Shown here: positions 1 through 8,047 of the stretch, piece by piece
Position numbering within the stretch: position 1 is the stretch's first letter
Layout: the number at the start of each line of letters is the position of its first letter
Assembly: GCA_025357545.1 (NCBI GenBank)
Contig: JANXPB010000119.1
Location: 1-34,695 of the forward strand
Direction of reading: 5' to 3'
DNA from: Holophagaceae bacterium
GTDB taxonomy: Bacteria > Acidobacteriota > Holophagae > Holophagales > Holophagaceae
DNA length: 34,695 nt
Notes under the pieces: generated by a model
Told to the model about the DNA's origin: nothing
Database searches by the model: none
What the model saw: only the letters and a program-made list of their open reading frames with translations
Position numbers and translations under genes: made by a program

Positions 1-2637
1 GGCGCATTCGATTTGGTGGATGCGAACGTGGTGTGGAGCCTTGCCGAAGGAGCGCTCGCGGGCACGGTAAATCCAACCACCGGAGACTACACCGCGCCCT
101 CCCGGCCCGGCGTCTACCATCTCATCGCCACGTCCGTGGACAATCCCCGGGTACAAGGCTCAATCGAGATCAGGGTCCTGGATACCATAGCCAATCCCAC
201 CCAGCCACTCGTCGCCGGTACCATTTCAACGCGGCCGAACCTGGTTTATCTGGAACCCCTGGACCAGGCTTATTTGAAGGCCCAAGTGGGTGGCGTACCT
301 TCCACGGCCGTGTCCTGGTCTCTGGTGGAGGGCGCCAGCGCGGGCCAGCTCTCGGCGCCCACCGGTGGCGCAGACAACGAAGTCCAGTTCACCGCGCCGG
401 GAGCCGGGGGTAATTTCCACATCCTGGCAACCTCCCTTTCGAACCCAGCTTTGCAAGCGCAGGTCAACGCCCAGGTGGACAGTCGCGTGTCCCTAAAGAT
501 CACTCCCGCTCTGAGCCAGGTTTCCCCAGGCGCGATGCTGGACTTCACTGCCACGGTTACCGGAAGTGCGCTCACCGACGTGGTCTGGAACAGCCCGGAT
601 CCGGTGGGTGGAATCCTGTCCCCCTCGGGCAATACAGCACGCTTCAGGGCCCCCGCCACGCCTGGCACTTATTACATATCGGCCCGCCCCAAGGCTGATC
701 TTGAGAAGCAGGTCCTGGCGAGTATCCAAGTCACGGGTAGCTCCAATGTTTCCGTGAAAATTCTTCCGAGCCCCCAGAAAGTGCAGTTCGCAAGCCAGGT
801 GCAGTGGGTCGCCCAGGTGCTCGGAACGTCGAATACAAACGTCGTATGGTCCGCTTCGGCGGGCACCATCACCTCCACGGGTCTGCTTTCCACTCCGGGC
901 ACCACTGGCCCGGTGACGGTCACCGCGACGTCTGTGGCAGATGCCAGCAAGCAGGACACCGTGACCATCCAGGTGGGCAACCTCCCTCAGTTCACCAGTG
1001 TTCCGCCCCTGGTCGCGAACCCGGCCGCCACCCTCACCTATGTCCCCTCGGCCAGCCATCCGGACAGCCTCCCCGTCACCCTCGCGCTGGTCGCTTCGCC
1101 CACCGGCGCCACCTTCTCAGGTGGGTTGGTATCTTGGCTCCCGGCTTCCTCCCAGTACCTGCTGGAAAACCAGTTCATCCTCAGCGCCACGGATAACCAA
1201 GGGGGAGTGACGTTTCAGCGCTGGACTGTGAATTTCCGTGTTTCCGGACAGTGGCGGACGATCTACCACGCCCTTGACGGCACTCTCTCCACAATCCCTG
1301 CCGATCTCTCTGGCAACACCATCGCCGCGCTCGTCCCGAACGGCTCTAGTGGCTTCCAGACCTATGCTGGGACCGGGACGGCCACGGGGACCTTCTGGAT
1401 TCCTGGCGTGCCCCCGGGTTTCTACTGGTTCCAGAATGGCCAAAGTTACGACTGGCTGGATACGTCCCGCGTGGATTTCCGCTTGGACCGCGTGGGTAGG
1501 GCTGCCGGCTTCCAACTGCCGATCCTGGCCACCATCGCCACCTTCAACATTGGCGGCATGAACCCCTGGAACGTCCCCCTGGTAGGCACCCATGCGGTTG
1601 TCGAGAACGAGCTCGCGTGGTACGACCCGAACAATCCCACCAACTCGGGGTTCGACTATCTCGACAGCTACTTGGCGCCTCCCCTCCAGGCTCCCGGCGC
1701 CCTGGCCATGACAGGCTCCTTGAATCTGCAAAGCGTGTTCTTCCCCCCCAACCTGTCCTCCACGGCCCTGGGTGATCGACCGATGATCATTCACTACGAT
1801 GTGGTACCCGCGCCGGGGGGCGACTGGCAATCGATCGTCCGCGAAGTCTTCGAGCCCACCTCCCTGAACATGGTGGATGGCTCCCCTTTCACTCTGAGCG
1901 GCACTTTCAGTAGGGCTTATCCTCAGATCGTCTTGGACTTGAGCATGGACATCGCCCCGATCGCGGCGCTGAAGACCATAGCCGCTCCCGCGGCCGCCAC
2001 ACTTTACCGATATACCTTTTTGGTGGATGCGGAGTTGCCGTCCGGGAGGACCGATCAGCTCTACCTCCAGAATGCGGCAACCCCGCCCCTGCATCAGTAC
2101 CTCTGGACGCAGTCGGTGCCGGCCACGGGCATCATGGCTACGGGTCCCGTCACCACCCTGAATTTCTTCCCCAACGGTTATGTGTTGAAGGGGGTATTCA
2201 GTGCGGCCTGGCGGATGTCCTACCTGCTTCCGGGAACCACCACCCCTTTCAGATTTAGCGGATTCGTGAATGCATCGATCCCAGGCACCACGGGAACCAT
2301 CCAGTTGACCAATCTTCCGGCAACCCTGCGCATCAATGGCGCCGCGGCAACTTCGGATCTCAGCGGCGTGGGGTTCACACCTGTCCTCCGGGTGGTGGCG
2401 GATCCCTTCACAGCGGGCAATTCTCCCGCGCGGTTCATCACCGTGCGGCGGCTGGGGGTCAACGGCGCTTTGACTGTCTCTGAATCGTCGTTCTTCCTGT
2501 TCCACTTCCCCATCAATGAAGATTTCCGCCTTCCTCCAGGCATTCTGGAAGCAGGCAAGACCTACATGTTCTCCGTAGCCATGGGGTCGTCAGCTCAGGA
2601 TGGCGCCACCACCATATCGGGATTTATTCGACCCTAG
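1..2637 (+). CDS. Large Ig-like-repeat surface/secreted protein (5' end missing)
   Basis: The frame is open at the left edge of the window (the first codons read G-A-F-D-L-V), so the true start lies upstream; the TTG at 13 is not a credible start. At least four Ig-like repeats of about 80-90 residues are visible in the first 320 residues. Each begins with a V-V-W-S/N or V-S-W-S strand, runs through a T/RAPxxxGxYxI-type strand and ends in an I/A-x-V strand; this pattern is typical of BIG2/cadherin-like bacterial adhesive domains. A putative-Ig-like segment follows (about residues 325-410, PPLVANPAATLTY). The remaining 450 residues are beta-rich with no recognised domain. No enzyme motif is seen. 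A cell-surface or exported structural role is inferred from the repeats only. It converges on the kinase gene; the 122-bp gap between them holds only weak dyads. Confidence 0.75.
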   Translation, partial: GAFDLVDANVVWSLAEGALAGTVNPTTGDYTAPSRPGVYHLIATSVDNPRVQGSIEIRVLDTIANPTQPLVAGTISTRPNLVYLEPLDQAYLKAQVGGVPSTAVSWSLVEGASAGQLSAPTGGADNEVQFTAPGAGGNFHILATSLSNPALQAQVNAQVDSRVSLKITPALSQVSPGAMLDFTATVTGSALTDVVWNSPDPVGGILSPSGNTARFRAPATPGTYYISARPKADLEKQVLASIQVTGSSNVSVKILPSPQKVQFASQVQWVAQVLGTSNTNVVWSASAGTITSTGLLSTPGTTGPVTVTATSVADASKQDTVTIQVGNLPQFTSVPPLVANPAATLTYVPSASHPDSLPVTLALVASPTGATFSGGLVSWLPASSQYLLENQFILSATDNQGGVTFQRWTVNFRVSGQWRTIYHALDGTLSTIPADLSGNTIAALVPNGSSGFQTYAGTGTATGTFWIPGVPPGFYWFQNGQSYDWLDTSRVDFRLDRVGRAAGFQLPILATIATFNIGGMNPWNVPLVGTHAVVENELAWYDPNNPTNSGFDYLDSYLAPPLQAPGALAMTGSLNLQSVFFPPNLSSTALGDRPMIIHYDVVPAPGGDWQSIVREVFEPTSLNMVDGSPFTLSGTFSRAYPQIVLDLSMDIAPIAALKTIAAPAAATLYRYTFLVDAELPSGRTDQLYLQNAATPPLHQYLWTQSVPATGIMATGPVTTLNFFPNGYVLKGVFSAAWRMSYLLPGTTTPFRFSGFVNASIPGTTGTIQLTNLPATLRINGAAATSDLSGVGFTPVLRVVADPFTAGNSPARFITVRRLGVNGALTVSESSFFLFHFPINEDFRLPPGILEAGKTYMFSVAMGSSAQDGATTISGFIRP

Positions 2638-2759
2638 AGAGTGAGGCTTAATCATCCTCAGTGAAGTTGCAGAGGATCGGACTAGCTTCGACTCGTCTGA
2701 ATTCTTGGGACCCAATGGACTCCAAGTCGGGTACCCGAGCTTATTTCCAGTAGCAAACA

Positions 2760-5700
2760 CTACTGTCCTTGCGGTTTGCCACCAGCCTCGATGGCCTCGA
2801 GAAAACTCGTAGCCCGCCCCTGGATTTCCTTGTTTGAAGACTTGGCTGATTTTCGAAGTTGGGCTTTGAGTAAATCGATTTGATGACTGTCACTGGCCAC
2901 CAGTGCCATCAACAGGTGGTGACGTTGCTTGAGTACTTCGGTGGCTGGATAGCGTGATTTCTCTAATGCAGCCAACCATGGTTCTTCTTCGGTCATGCCA
3001 ACGGAAATGGCTACCCCGCGTTGAAGGCTGCGCAGCAACAAATCCTGGTGGTTTCCAATCCAGTTGGAGGAGGCCAAGGGTTCGGAAGGATCCAAAGCAT
3101 GGGCCATTGCGAAGGCCGACACTGCTTGCTCAAGTGCTCTGATTTGATCTTTGTGGCCATACTCCAGCGCTGCCGCCTCCTGCTGTCGGATCGTGCCAAG
3201 GGTCAAAAAGTTTTGATCCCGGGGATTATTTCGGTTCAAGCCCTCCAACAAGGTTGCGGCATGGTAGAGACGTGGGAGGGGATCTACTTTTGACTTCACA
3301 CCATGGTCTGCGAGAAAGAGTTCGCACTGTGCCACCCAGTAAGTAGCCCGCTCATGTTCAGGATTCAGTTTCAATGCCTTCTCTCCAGCGGCGATTCCCG
3401 CTTGTCCCGCCGAGGTTGGGTCACTGCCTTCGGCTAACTTGAGCTCAGCGCATAATGCCCATGCCCAGGCCAGATCGCCGAAGTGGAGCGAGCTTGGATC
3501 CTTGTCGCATGCGGACTGAAGAGCCTGCACGGCTTCCCCGAGGATGGCCTCCTGCGCGGCGTCCTTTGTTTCCAAGTCATACCAGCGGAGCAACAGCAAG
3601 CCTTTGAGTCTTTGGGCCGCTGCGTTGGCGGGATCGGCGATGGAGGCTTTTCTGCAGGCCTCGAGTCCTGCCTCCAAAGTCTCTCGTTTCGGTTTTCCCG
3701 CCAGGATGTCCAAATTCAATTGCCAGCGCTTTGCCCTTGCCAAAGCGGCATAGGCATCCGGTGAACTGGGCGCCACTGAGATTGCGGAGTCAAAGGCTGA
3801 AGTGGCTTTGGCAAGCTCTGCCTGCGCACCCGCCCCGTCTCCGTGTTCGTACAGGGATCTCAGTTTGCTCAAGTGGATCTCTCCTTCGAGCAACCAGCCT
3901 TCGTCATTCCAGGGTGTCAAGCGTCTTGCCTCGCGCGCTTTGATCAGGGCTTCTTCGGGGCGGCCCTCCACCCAGGCGAGCAGGCCCTGGGCCAGGAGAT
4001 CCGCGAGACTATCCGTGCCGCTTCCGTTGGCGAGGAATTGCATCGCAGGGTTGCGGAGTTCTCCGGCCAATGCCTTTTCGCGCAGTTCGCGGGCCTTGCC
4101 GGTTACTTCCTGGAGCTCTTCCTGGTAAAGCCGGGCCAGGGTCCGACCCAGGAGTTGGCTCAATTCCGGAGGACGGAAACCCGCATCCCAGGCCATCTGC
4201 AGCTCCGCTCGGGCTGTGCGCAGTTCTCCCAGGGCGAGGCAAGCCTTGCCAAGCGCGAAATGTCCAGGCGCCTCGGCCCACACGCCGCGTTCGGCCATGC
4301 GTTTTCGCAGATAGGCCATTTGTTCCTGTACAGCCTGACGTTCCACCCCGGTGGAATGAAGGGGTCTCAGGCTGGCGGTCCGGAGCACCGATTCCATGCG
4401 TTCAGCCATCTGCCCGAAGGCCAGGGAAATCTGGTTCTGTTTTCGCGTTCGATAGGAAGCGTATCCGGCATAGGCGGCGAAGCCGATCACGAGAACCATT
4501 GACAGCGCTGTCACTCCCGCCAGGGCGGGGCTCTTGCGGATCCAGCGCCGGAGCCTGTCTCCGCGCGTGATGGGACGCGCCACCAAGGACTCGCCCCGAA
4601 GCCAGCGGCGGAGGTCGTCTGCCAGGGCGCGGGCCGAGGCGTATCGACGTCCCGGCTCCTTCTCCATGGCGCGTTGGATGATGGTTTCCAGATCTTCTGG
4701 AATGTCTGGCCGCAGCTGCCTGGCCGGCACGGGTTCCTCGGTCAAGACGAGGATGACCACCTCCATGGGGCCGCCTTCGAAGGGCGCCTTGCCTGTGAGG
4801 GTCTGGTACAGGCTTGCTCCCAGGCTGTAGACATCGGCACGCCGGTCGAGGGTGCGCTCGCCCCGCGCTTGTTCCGGAGACATGAATGCGGGCGTCCCCA
4901 TCACCAGACCCGATACCGTGAGCTGGGGTTCGCTCGCGTCCCGGACCAAGCCAAAATCCATGAGGTAGGGCCGCAGCGAGCCGTCCTCAGCGGATTCCAC
5001 CATGATATTGCCGGGTTTGATGTCCCGATGGACCTGGCCAAGACTGTGGGCAGCCTGCAGCCCGTCGCAGACTTCAGCAAACACGCGGGCTAATTGTTCG
5101 CGGCTCAAGGACTGCGCCAACTGGTCCAGCGTTTTGCCACGGATGAACTGCATGACGATATAGGGCTGGTTCTCAAACTCACCTGCCTCGAACACCCGGC
5201 AGACATTGGGATGTTCAATGCGCGCCTGGGCCCGGGCCTCGCGCAGGAAGCGGGCACCCATGTCCGGGTCTGCACCCAGCATGAGTTTGAGCGCGACCTC
5301 CCGTCCCAGGACCGGATCGTAAGCCAGGAACACCTGGCCCATGCCACCCTGTCCGAGCAGGCGCCCCAGCTCGTAATTCCTGATCACTCCAGCCGGGTGC
5401 CCTTCCGCTCTCGTGCGTTCCACCCACATCGGGATTCCCGATAAATGCTCCTTGGGAGGACTTTGATCATTGGATGCCGGCAAAACTCCGAGAACCCGGG
5501 TTGCATCCGGTTCAAGGGCTTGGGTGGGAGTTCCATTGAGCTGAGGATCCTGCCCTGCATCGTGGATTTTAAGCTTCCGATCCAATGTGGTGGTTCCACC
5601 TTCGCTTCGCCAAATCAAAATTTGTTCCTGGCTCAATTTTCCAAGCTGGAGCAGGTGATGAACCCGCGGCCCCAAATTCACCAGGGGAATGGTGACATCG

Positions 5701-5807
5701 CCTACCTCTGGTTGCGCTTCCCGCGCGGCTGTTAAATCAGGCTGCTCGAGCCACCCCGAGGCGAGGGCATAAAGCAGAAAGGCATTTTCCTGATCGGCAT
5801 CGAGCAT
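2760..5807 (-). CDS. Membrane-anchored serine/threonine protein kinase with TPR-like C-terminal domain
   Basis: The 1015-residue protein has an unassigned N-terminal region (1-140), a Hanks-type kinase domain (about 145-405), one transmembrane helix (about 428-449) and a long alpha-helical region with TPR-like repeats (about 470-1015). Kinase motifs are complete: glycine loop GQGGMG at 152-157, ATP lysine K174 in VALKL, catalytic HRD at 260-262 with N267, DFG at 284-286, and SPEQ at 310-313 in the APE position. It should be an active PknB-like kinase. The topology puts the kinase in the cytoplasm and the helical repeats across the membrane, probably periplasmic, where they would bind a partner or signal; this is inference. 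The start is ATG at 5807 with no clear Shine-Dalgarno. Two dyads lie 39-77 bp upstream. No cognate phosphatase is nearby. Confidence 0.92.
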   Translation of the reverse strand: MLDADQENAFLLYALASGWLEQPDLTAAREAQPEVGDVTIPLVNLGPRVHHLLQLGKLSQEQILIWRSEGGTTTLDRKLKIHDAGQDPQLNGTPTQALEPDATRVLGVLPASNDQSPPKEHLSGIPMWVERTRAEGHPAGVIRNYELGRLLGQGGMGQVFLAYDPVLGREVALKLMLGADPDMGARFLREARAQARIEHPNVCRVFEAGEFENQPYIVMQFIRGKTLDQLAQSLSREQLARVFAEVCDGLQAAHSLGQVHRDIKPGNIMVESAEDGSLRPYLMDFGLVRDASEPQLTVSGLVMGTPAFMSPEQARGERTLDRRADVYSLGASLYQTLTGKAPFEGGPMEVVILVLTEEPVPARQLRPDIPEDLETIIQRAMEKEPGRRYASARALADDLRRWLRGESLVARPITRGDRLRRWIRKSPALAGVTALSMVLVIGFAAYAGYASYRTRKQNQISLAFGQMAERMESVLRTASLRPLHSTGVERQAVQEQMAYLRKRMAERGVWAEAPGHFALGKACLALGELRTARAELQMAWDAGFRPPELSQLLGRTLARLYQEELQEVTGKARELREKALAGELRNPAMQFLANGSGTDSLADLLAQGLLAWVEGRPEEALIKAREARRLTPWNDEGWLLEGEIHLSKLRSLYEHGDGAGAQAELAKATSAFDSAISVAPSSPDAYAALARAKRWQLNLDILAGKPKRETLEAGLEACRKASIADPANAAAQRLKGLLLLRWYDLETKDAAQEAILGEAVQALQSACDKDPSSLHFGDLAWAWALCAELKLAEGSDPTSAGQAGIAAGEKALKLNPEHERATYWVAQCELFLADHGVKSKVDPLPRLYHAATLLEGLNRNNPRDQNFLTLGTIRQQEAAALEYGHKDQIRALEQAVSAFAMAHALDPSEPLASSNWIGNHQDLLLRSLQRGVAISVGMTEEEPWLAALEKSRYPATEVLKQRHHLLMALVASDSHQIDLLKAQLRKSAKSSNKEIQGRATSFLEAIEAGGKPQGQ

Positions 5808-5845
5808 GGGGAATGGGACAAGCCTGGCATAAGGCTGAGGTTTGA

Positions 5846-5884
5846 GTTACAAGATTTGTAACACACCGTTTTGTTGCAAACGGT
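5846..5884 (-). promoter_or_regulatory. Two adjacent dyads upstream of the kinase gene (candidate operator)
   Basis: Positions 5846-5862 form a perfect 7-bp inverted repeat with a 3-bp spacer (GTTACAA-GAT-TTGTAAC). Positions 5865-5884 form a second one (ACCGTTT, 6-bp spacer, AAACGGT). Both lie between the kinase start codon and the IS630 end, in an AT-rich patch unlike the surrounding DNA. They look like binding sites for a dimeric regulator. No convincing -35/-10 pair could be fixed. Confidence 0.4.
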
Positions 5885-5929
5885 GGAGCACTTTCCTCGG
5901 GATGACGTTTCCCCCGTGCAATGGTCTAC

Positions 5930-7089
5930 CTAATGTAGGGTTCCCGAAAAACGAGGACCATTGGACGCAGCGCGAGCACGGATGGCTTTGACAAGGATAT
6001 CCTTGGCTTCAGCAGTCCAGATGTAGGGTCTCGGCGCATCGTTGTGCTGGGCGATAGCAGTCAGGATGGTGCGCTCCAGATCGTCGATACTTTTGAATAC
6101 CCCTCGTCGGATTTGGTTCTCAGTGATGTCTCGGAAATAGCGCTCCACCATGTTCAGCCATGAGGAACCTGTGGGGGTGAAGTGGATGTGGAAGCGTGGA
6201 TGCTTCTCCAGCCACTCTCGGACGGCCTGATGCTTATGGGTTTGGTAGTTGTCGCAGATGATGTGCAGATCCAGCGCCTTTGGCATTTTGCGATCGATGA
6301 GCCTCAGAAACCTTAGCCACTCCTGGTGGCGATGCCGGGGCATGCACTTGCCAATCACCTTTCCGTCCAAGGTGCTCATGGCGGCGAATAGCGTCGTGGT
6401 GCCGTTGCGCTAGTAATCGTGGGTCATGGTTCCGCACCGTCCCTGCTTCATGGGAAGTCCCGGCTGAGTTCGATCGAGTGCCTGGATCTGACTCTTCTCA
6501 TCGGCACAGAGCACGATCGCGTGCTCGGGTGGGTTCAGGTAGAGCCCTACTCTGTCCACGAGCTTGGCCTCGAAATTGGGATCGGTGCTCAGCTTGAAGG
6601 TTTCCATTCGATGCGGCTTCAGGCCGTGGGACTTCCAGATCCGGTGAATTGTGGTTTCCCAGCCCCGGTGGCCTTCGCCAAACTCCGCACACTCCAATGC
6701 GTGGCGTGTTCAGGCTTCACTTGCAGGGTCGTCTGGACGATCTCCTGCACGGTCTCCAGCTTGATCGAGGGTTTCCGTCCGCGGCCTGTGTGTTCCAGTT
6801 CGATCCCATGGAATCGCTCGGCGAGAAAACGGTTCCGCGATCTCATTGCGGACTTGAAGTCGATGCCCAGATTCGCGTCGATGGTTCGGTTCGACAGGCC
6901 CTCTGCCGCCAACAGAACTATCTTTGACCGCAGCACCAAACGGGATGGCAGCGTGCGGCTGCGGGTCATTCCCTCCAGCCGCTCACGCTCTGATTCCGAC
7001 AACTCGATATTCACTGGCTCCCACACTCGACGCCCTCCAGTATTGAATGCGTCGAGTGCGGGGAAATGACACTTGTATTTTAAGGACAT
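5930..7089 (-). pseudogene. IS630-family transposase, disrupted by a frameshift and a nonsense codon
   Basis: Three pieces read in order on the minus strand. The first (about 7089-6680) carries the helix-turn-helix start of IS630 transposases (SESERERLEGMTRSRTLP, then LAAEGLSNRTI). Near 6675-6690 the frame shifts by one base, after LAKATG and before [17 protein letters not shown]. The second piece stops at 6410-6412, where a TAG follows MTHDY; family members carry a lysine or similar codon there and continue [10 protein letters not shown]. The third piece ends at 5930. All three DDE residues can still be seen: D in LCADEKSQ, D in [10 protein letters not shown] in [11 protein letters not shown]. 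Family recognition is firm. Two independent lesions argue for decay, not for a programmed frameshift. Confidence 0.88.
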
Positions 7090-7091
7090 TA
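5931..7091 (-). mobile_element. IS630-family insertion sequence (inactivated)
   Basis: The element runs from a TA dinucleotide at 5931-5932 to a TA at 7090-7091. Inside these its ends are ATGT... and ...ACAT. TA flanks fit the TA target duplication known for the IS630/Tc1-mariner superfamily. The terminal inverted repeats are short and imperfect: beyond TAATGT the two ends diverge. The single transposase gene fills the whole element on the minus strand and is broken (see the pseudogene entry). Length is about 1.16 kb, usual for the family. It sits between the kinase promoter region and the terminator of the next operon, so no neighbouring gene is interrupted. Confidence 0.85.
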
Positions 7092-7320
7092 AACTAGCGT
7101 GCGGTTTCCACCTCAATCCTTTCGGGGCGGAAGCCAGGAGCAAGAGCCGTTTCAGCGAGGAGCAGAACGCCACGCCCTGTGGGGCAGTTCAACCCTGCAC
7201 ACCTGAGACCAAATGGTTTTTCAATCCGACTTCGATACCCCTGAAAATTCCCGTTCGTCCCAGTGAAAGTTCCCCCAACCGGGGCTACACAGGGATTGAC
7301 AGTAAGCGGTAGGAACTGAG
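7092..7320. other. Intergenic, no gene recognised
   Basis: This stretch lies between the IS630 end and the terminator of the DinB-M14 operon. Short open frames cross it on both strands, but none has a credible start, ribosome-binding site or recognisable product. It may be debris of an older insertion. Confidence 0.4.
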
Positions 7321-7358
7321 AAAAACCCACGCTGCTTATGCATTGCTGCGCAGCGTGG
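7321..7358 (-). terminator. Rho-independent terminator of the membrane protein-M14-DinB operon
   Basis: Read on the minus strand, a 9-bp stem CCACGCTGC (7358-7350) pairs with GCAGCGTGG (7335-7327) around a 14-base loop and is followed by GTTTTT (7326-7321). It lies 52 bp past the stop of the DinB-like gene. Confidence 0.75.
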
Positions 7359-7409
7359 AACTGGTATGGTCGCTCCGTCCGCTTCATTGGACCGCCGGAT
7401 TGCTCTCCC

Positions 7410-7982
7410 CTACTTCCGGCTCGCCGGCGGGATGATGCCGTTCATGCGGAGGTAGACCACCATCTGGCCGTAGTGGTCCATGCCGTGGAAGGCGAGGAGG
7501 GTGGCGATGCCGGCGGGGGTCAAGTTGCCTTGGCCAAAGGGGTTCTTCACGGCCTTGGTGCCGTGCTTGGCGGTGATGCTCTGGACCGCCTTGCGGGCGT
7601 ACTCGAAGGAGGCCTTCAGGAAGGCCACGATCTCGGCCTTGGTCTTGAGATTGTCGGGGCCCATCTCCGGGTTGCCGATCTCGACGGGGCACTTCTCGGC
7701 CAGGAGGGTCGAGCCCAGGAAGTAGTTGGCGGCGGCCACGTGTTTGACCTGCTGGGCGAAGGTCCTTACGCCCTTGAATTCGCCCTGGGTGGGCGCCCAA
7801 TCGTATTTGTCCTCGGGCATGGCCTCGGCGGCGGGGATGAATTGGGCCGGCACCCACTGGTAGGTGCCATCCATGGCGCCGCCGAGGGTCGGCTCGGCCG
7901 CAGCGGGTACAGGGGGCTTGGGAGCAGGCGTTTGGGCGGCCAGGGACAGACCGAGGGTCAAGAAAAGGGCGGTCGCGCGCAT
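7410..7982 (-). CDS. Secreted DinB-like (DinB/YfiT superfamily) putative metalloenzyme
   Basis: The 190-residue protein starts at ATG 7982, with CAGGAG eight bases upstream. The frame continues further 5' but that start would lack this ribosome-binding site. Residues 1-17 form a signal peptide ending near SLAAQ, so the product is exported. The rest fits the DinB four-helix fold. The three metal-ligand histidines of the family can be placed at H81 (KHVAAANYFLG), H166 and H170 (FHGMDHYGQM). Known relatives include thiol-dependent transferases and damage-inducible proteins; the substrate here is unknown. An exported DinB protein is less common than the cytoplasmic form. It is the last gene of a three-gene minus-strand operon, 65 bp after the M14 peptidase. 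Confidence 0.85.
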   Translation of the reverse strand: MRATALFLTLGLSLAAQTPAPKPPVPAAAEPTLGGAMDGTYQWVPAQFIPAAEAMPEDKYDWAPTQGEFKGVRTFAQQVKHVAAANYFLGSTLLAEKCPVEIGNPEMGPDNLKTKAEIVAFLKASFEYARKAVQSITAKHGTKAVKNPFGQGNLTPAGIATLLAFHGMDHYGQMVVYLRMNGIIPPASRK

Positions 7983-8047
7983 GTGGTTCTCCTGAAAGGT
8001 GACCCAGCTTACACCAGGGACCAGAGCCTGTGGTCTGGGTCGGGCCT

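Noticed and set aside
6660-6700. Programmed -1 frameshift in the IS630 transposase
   Set aside because: No A-rich slippery heptamer is visible at the switch and an in-frame TAG further on also breaks the gene, so decay is simpler.
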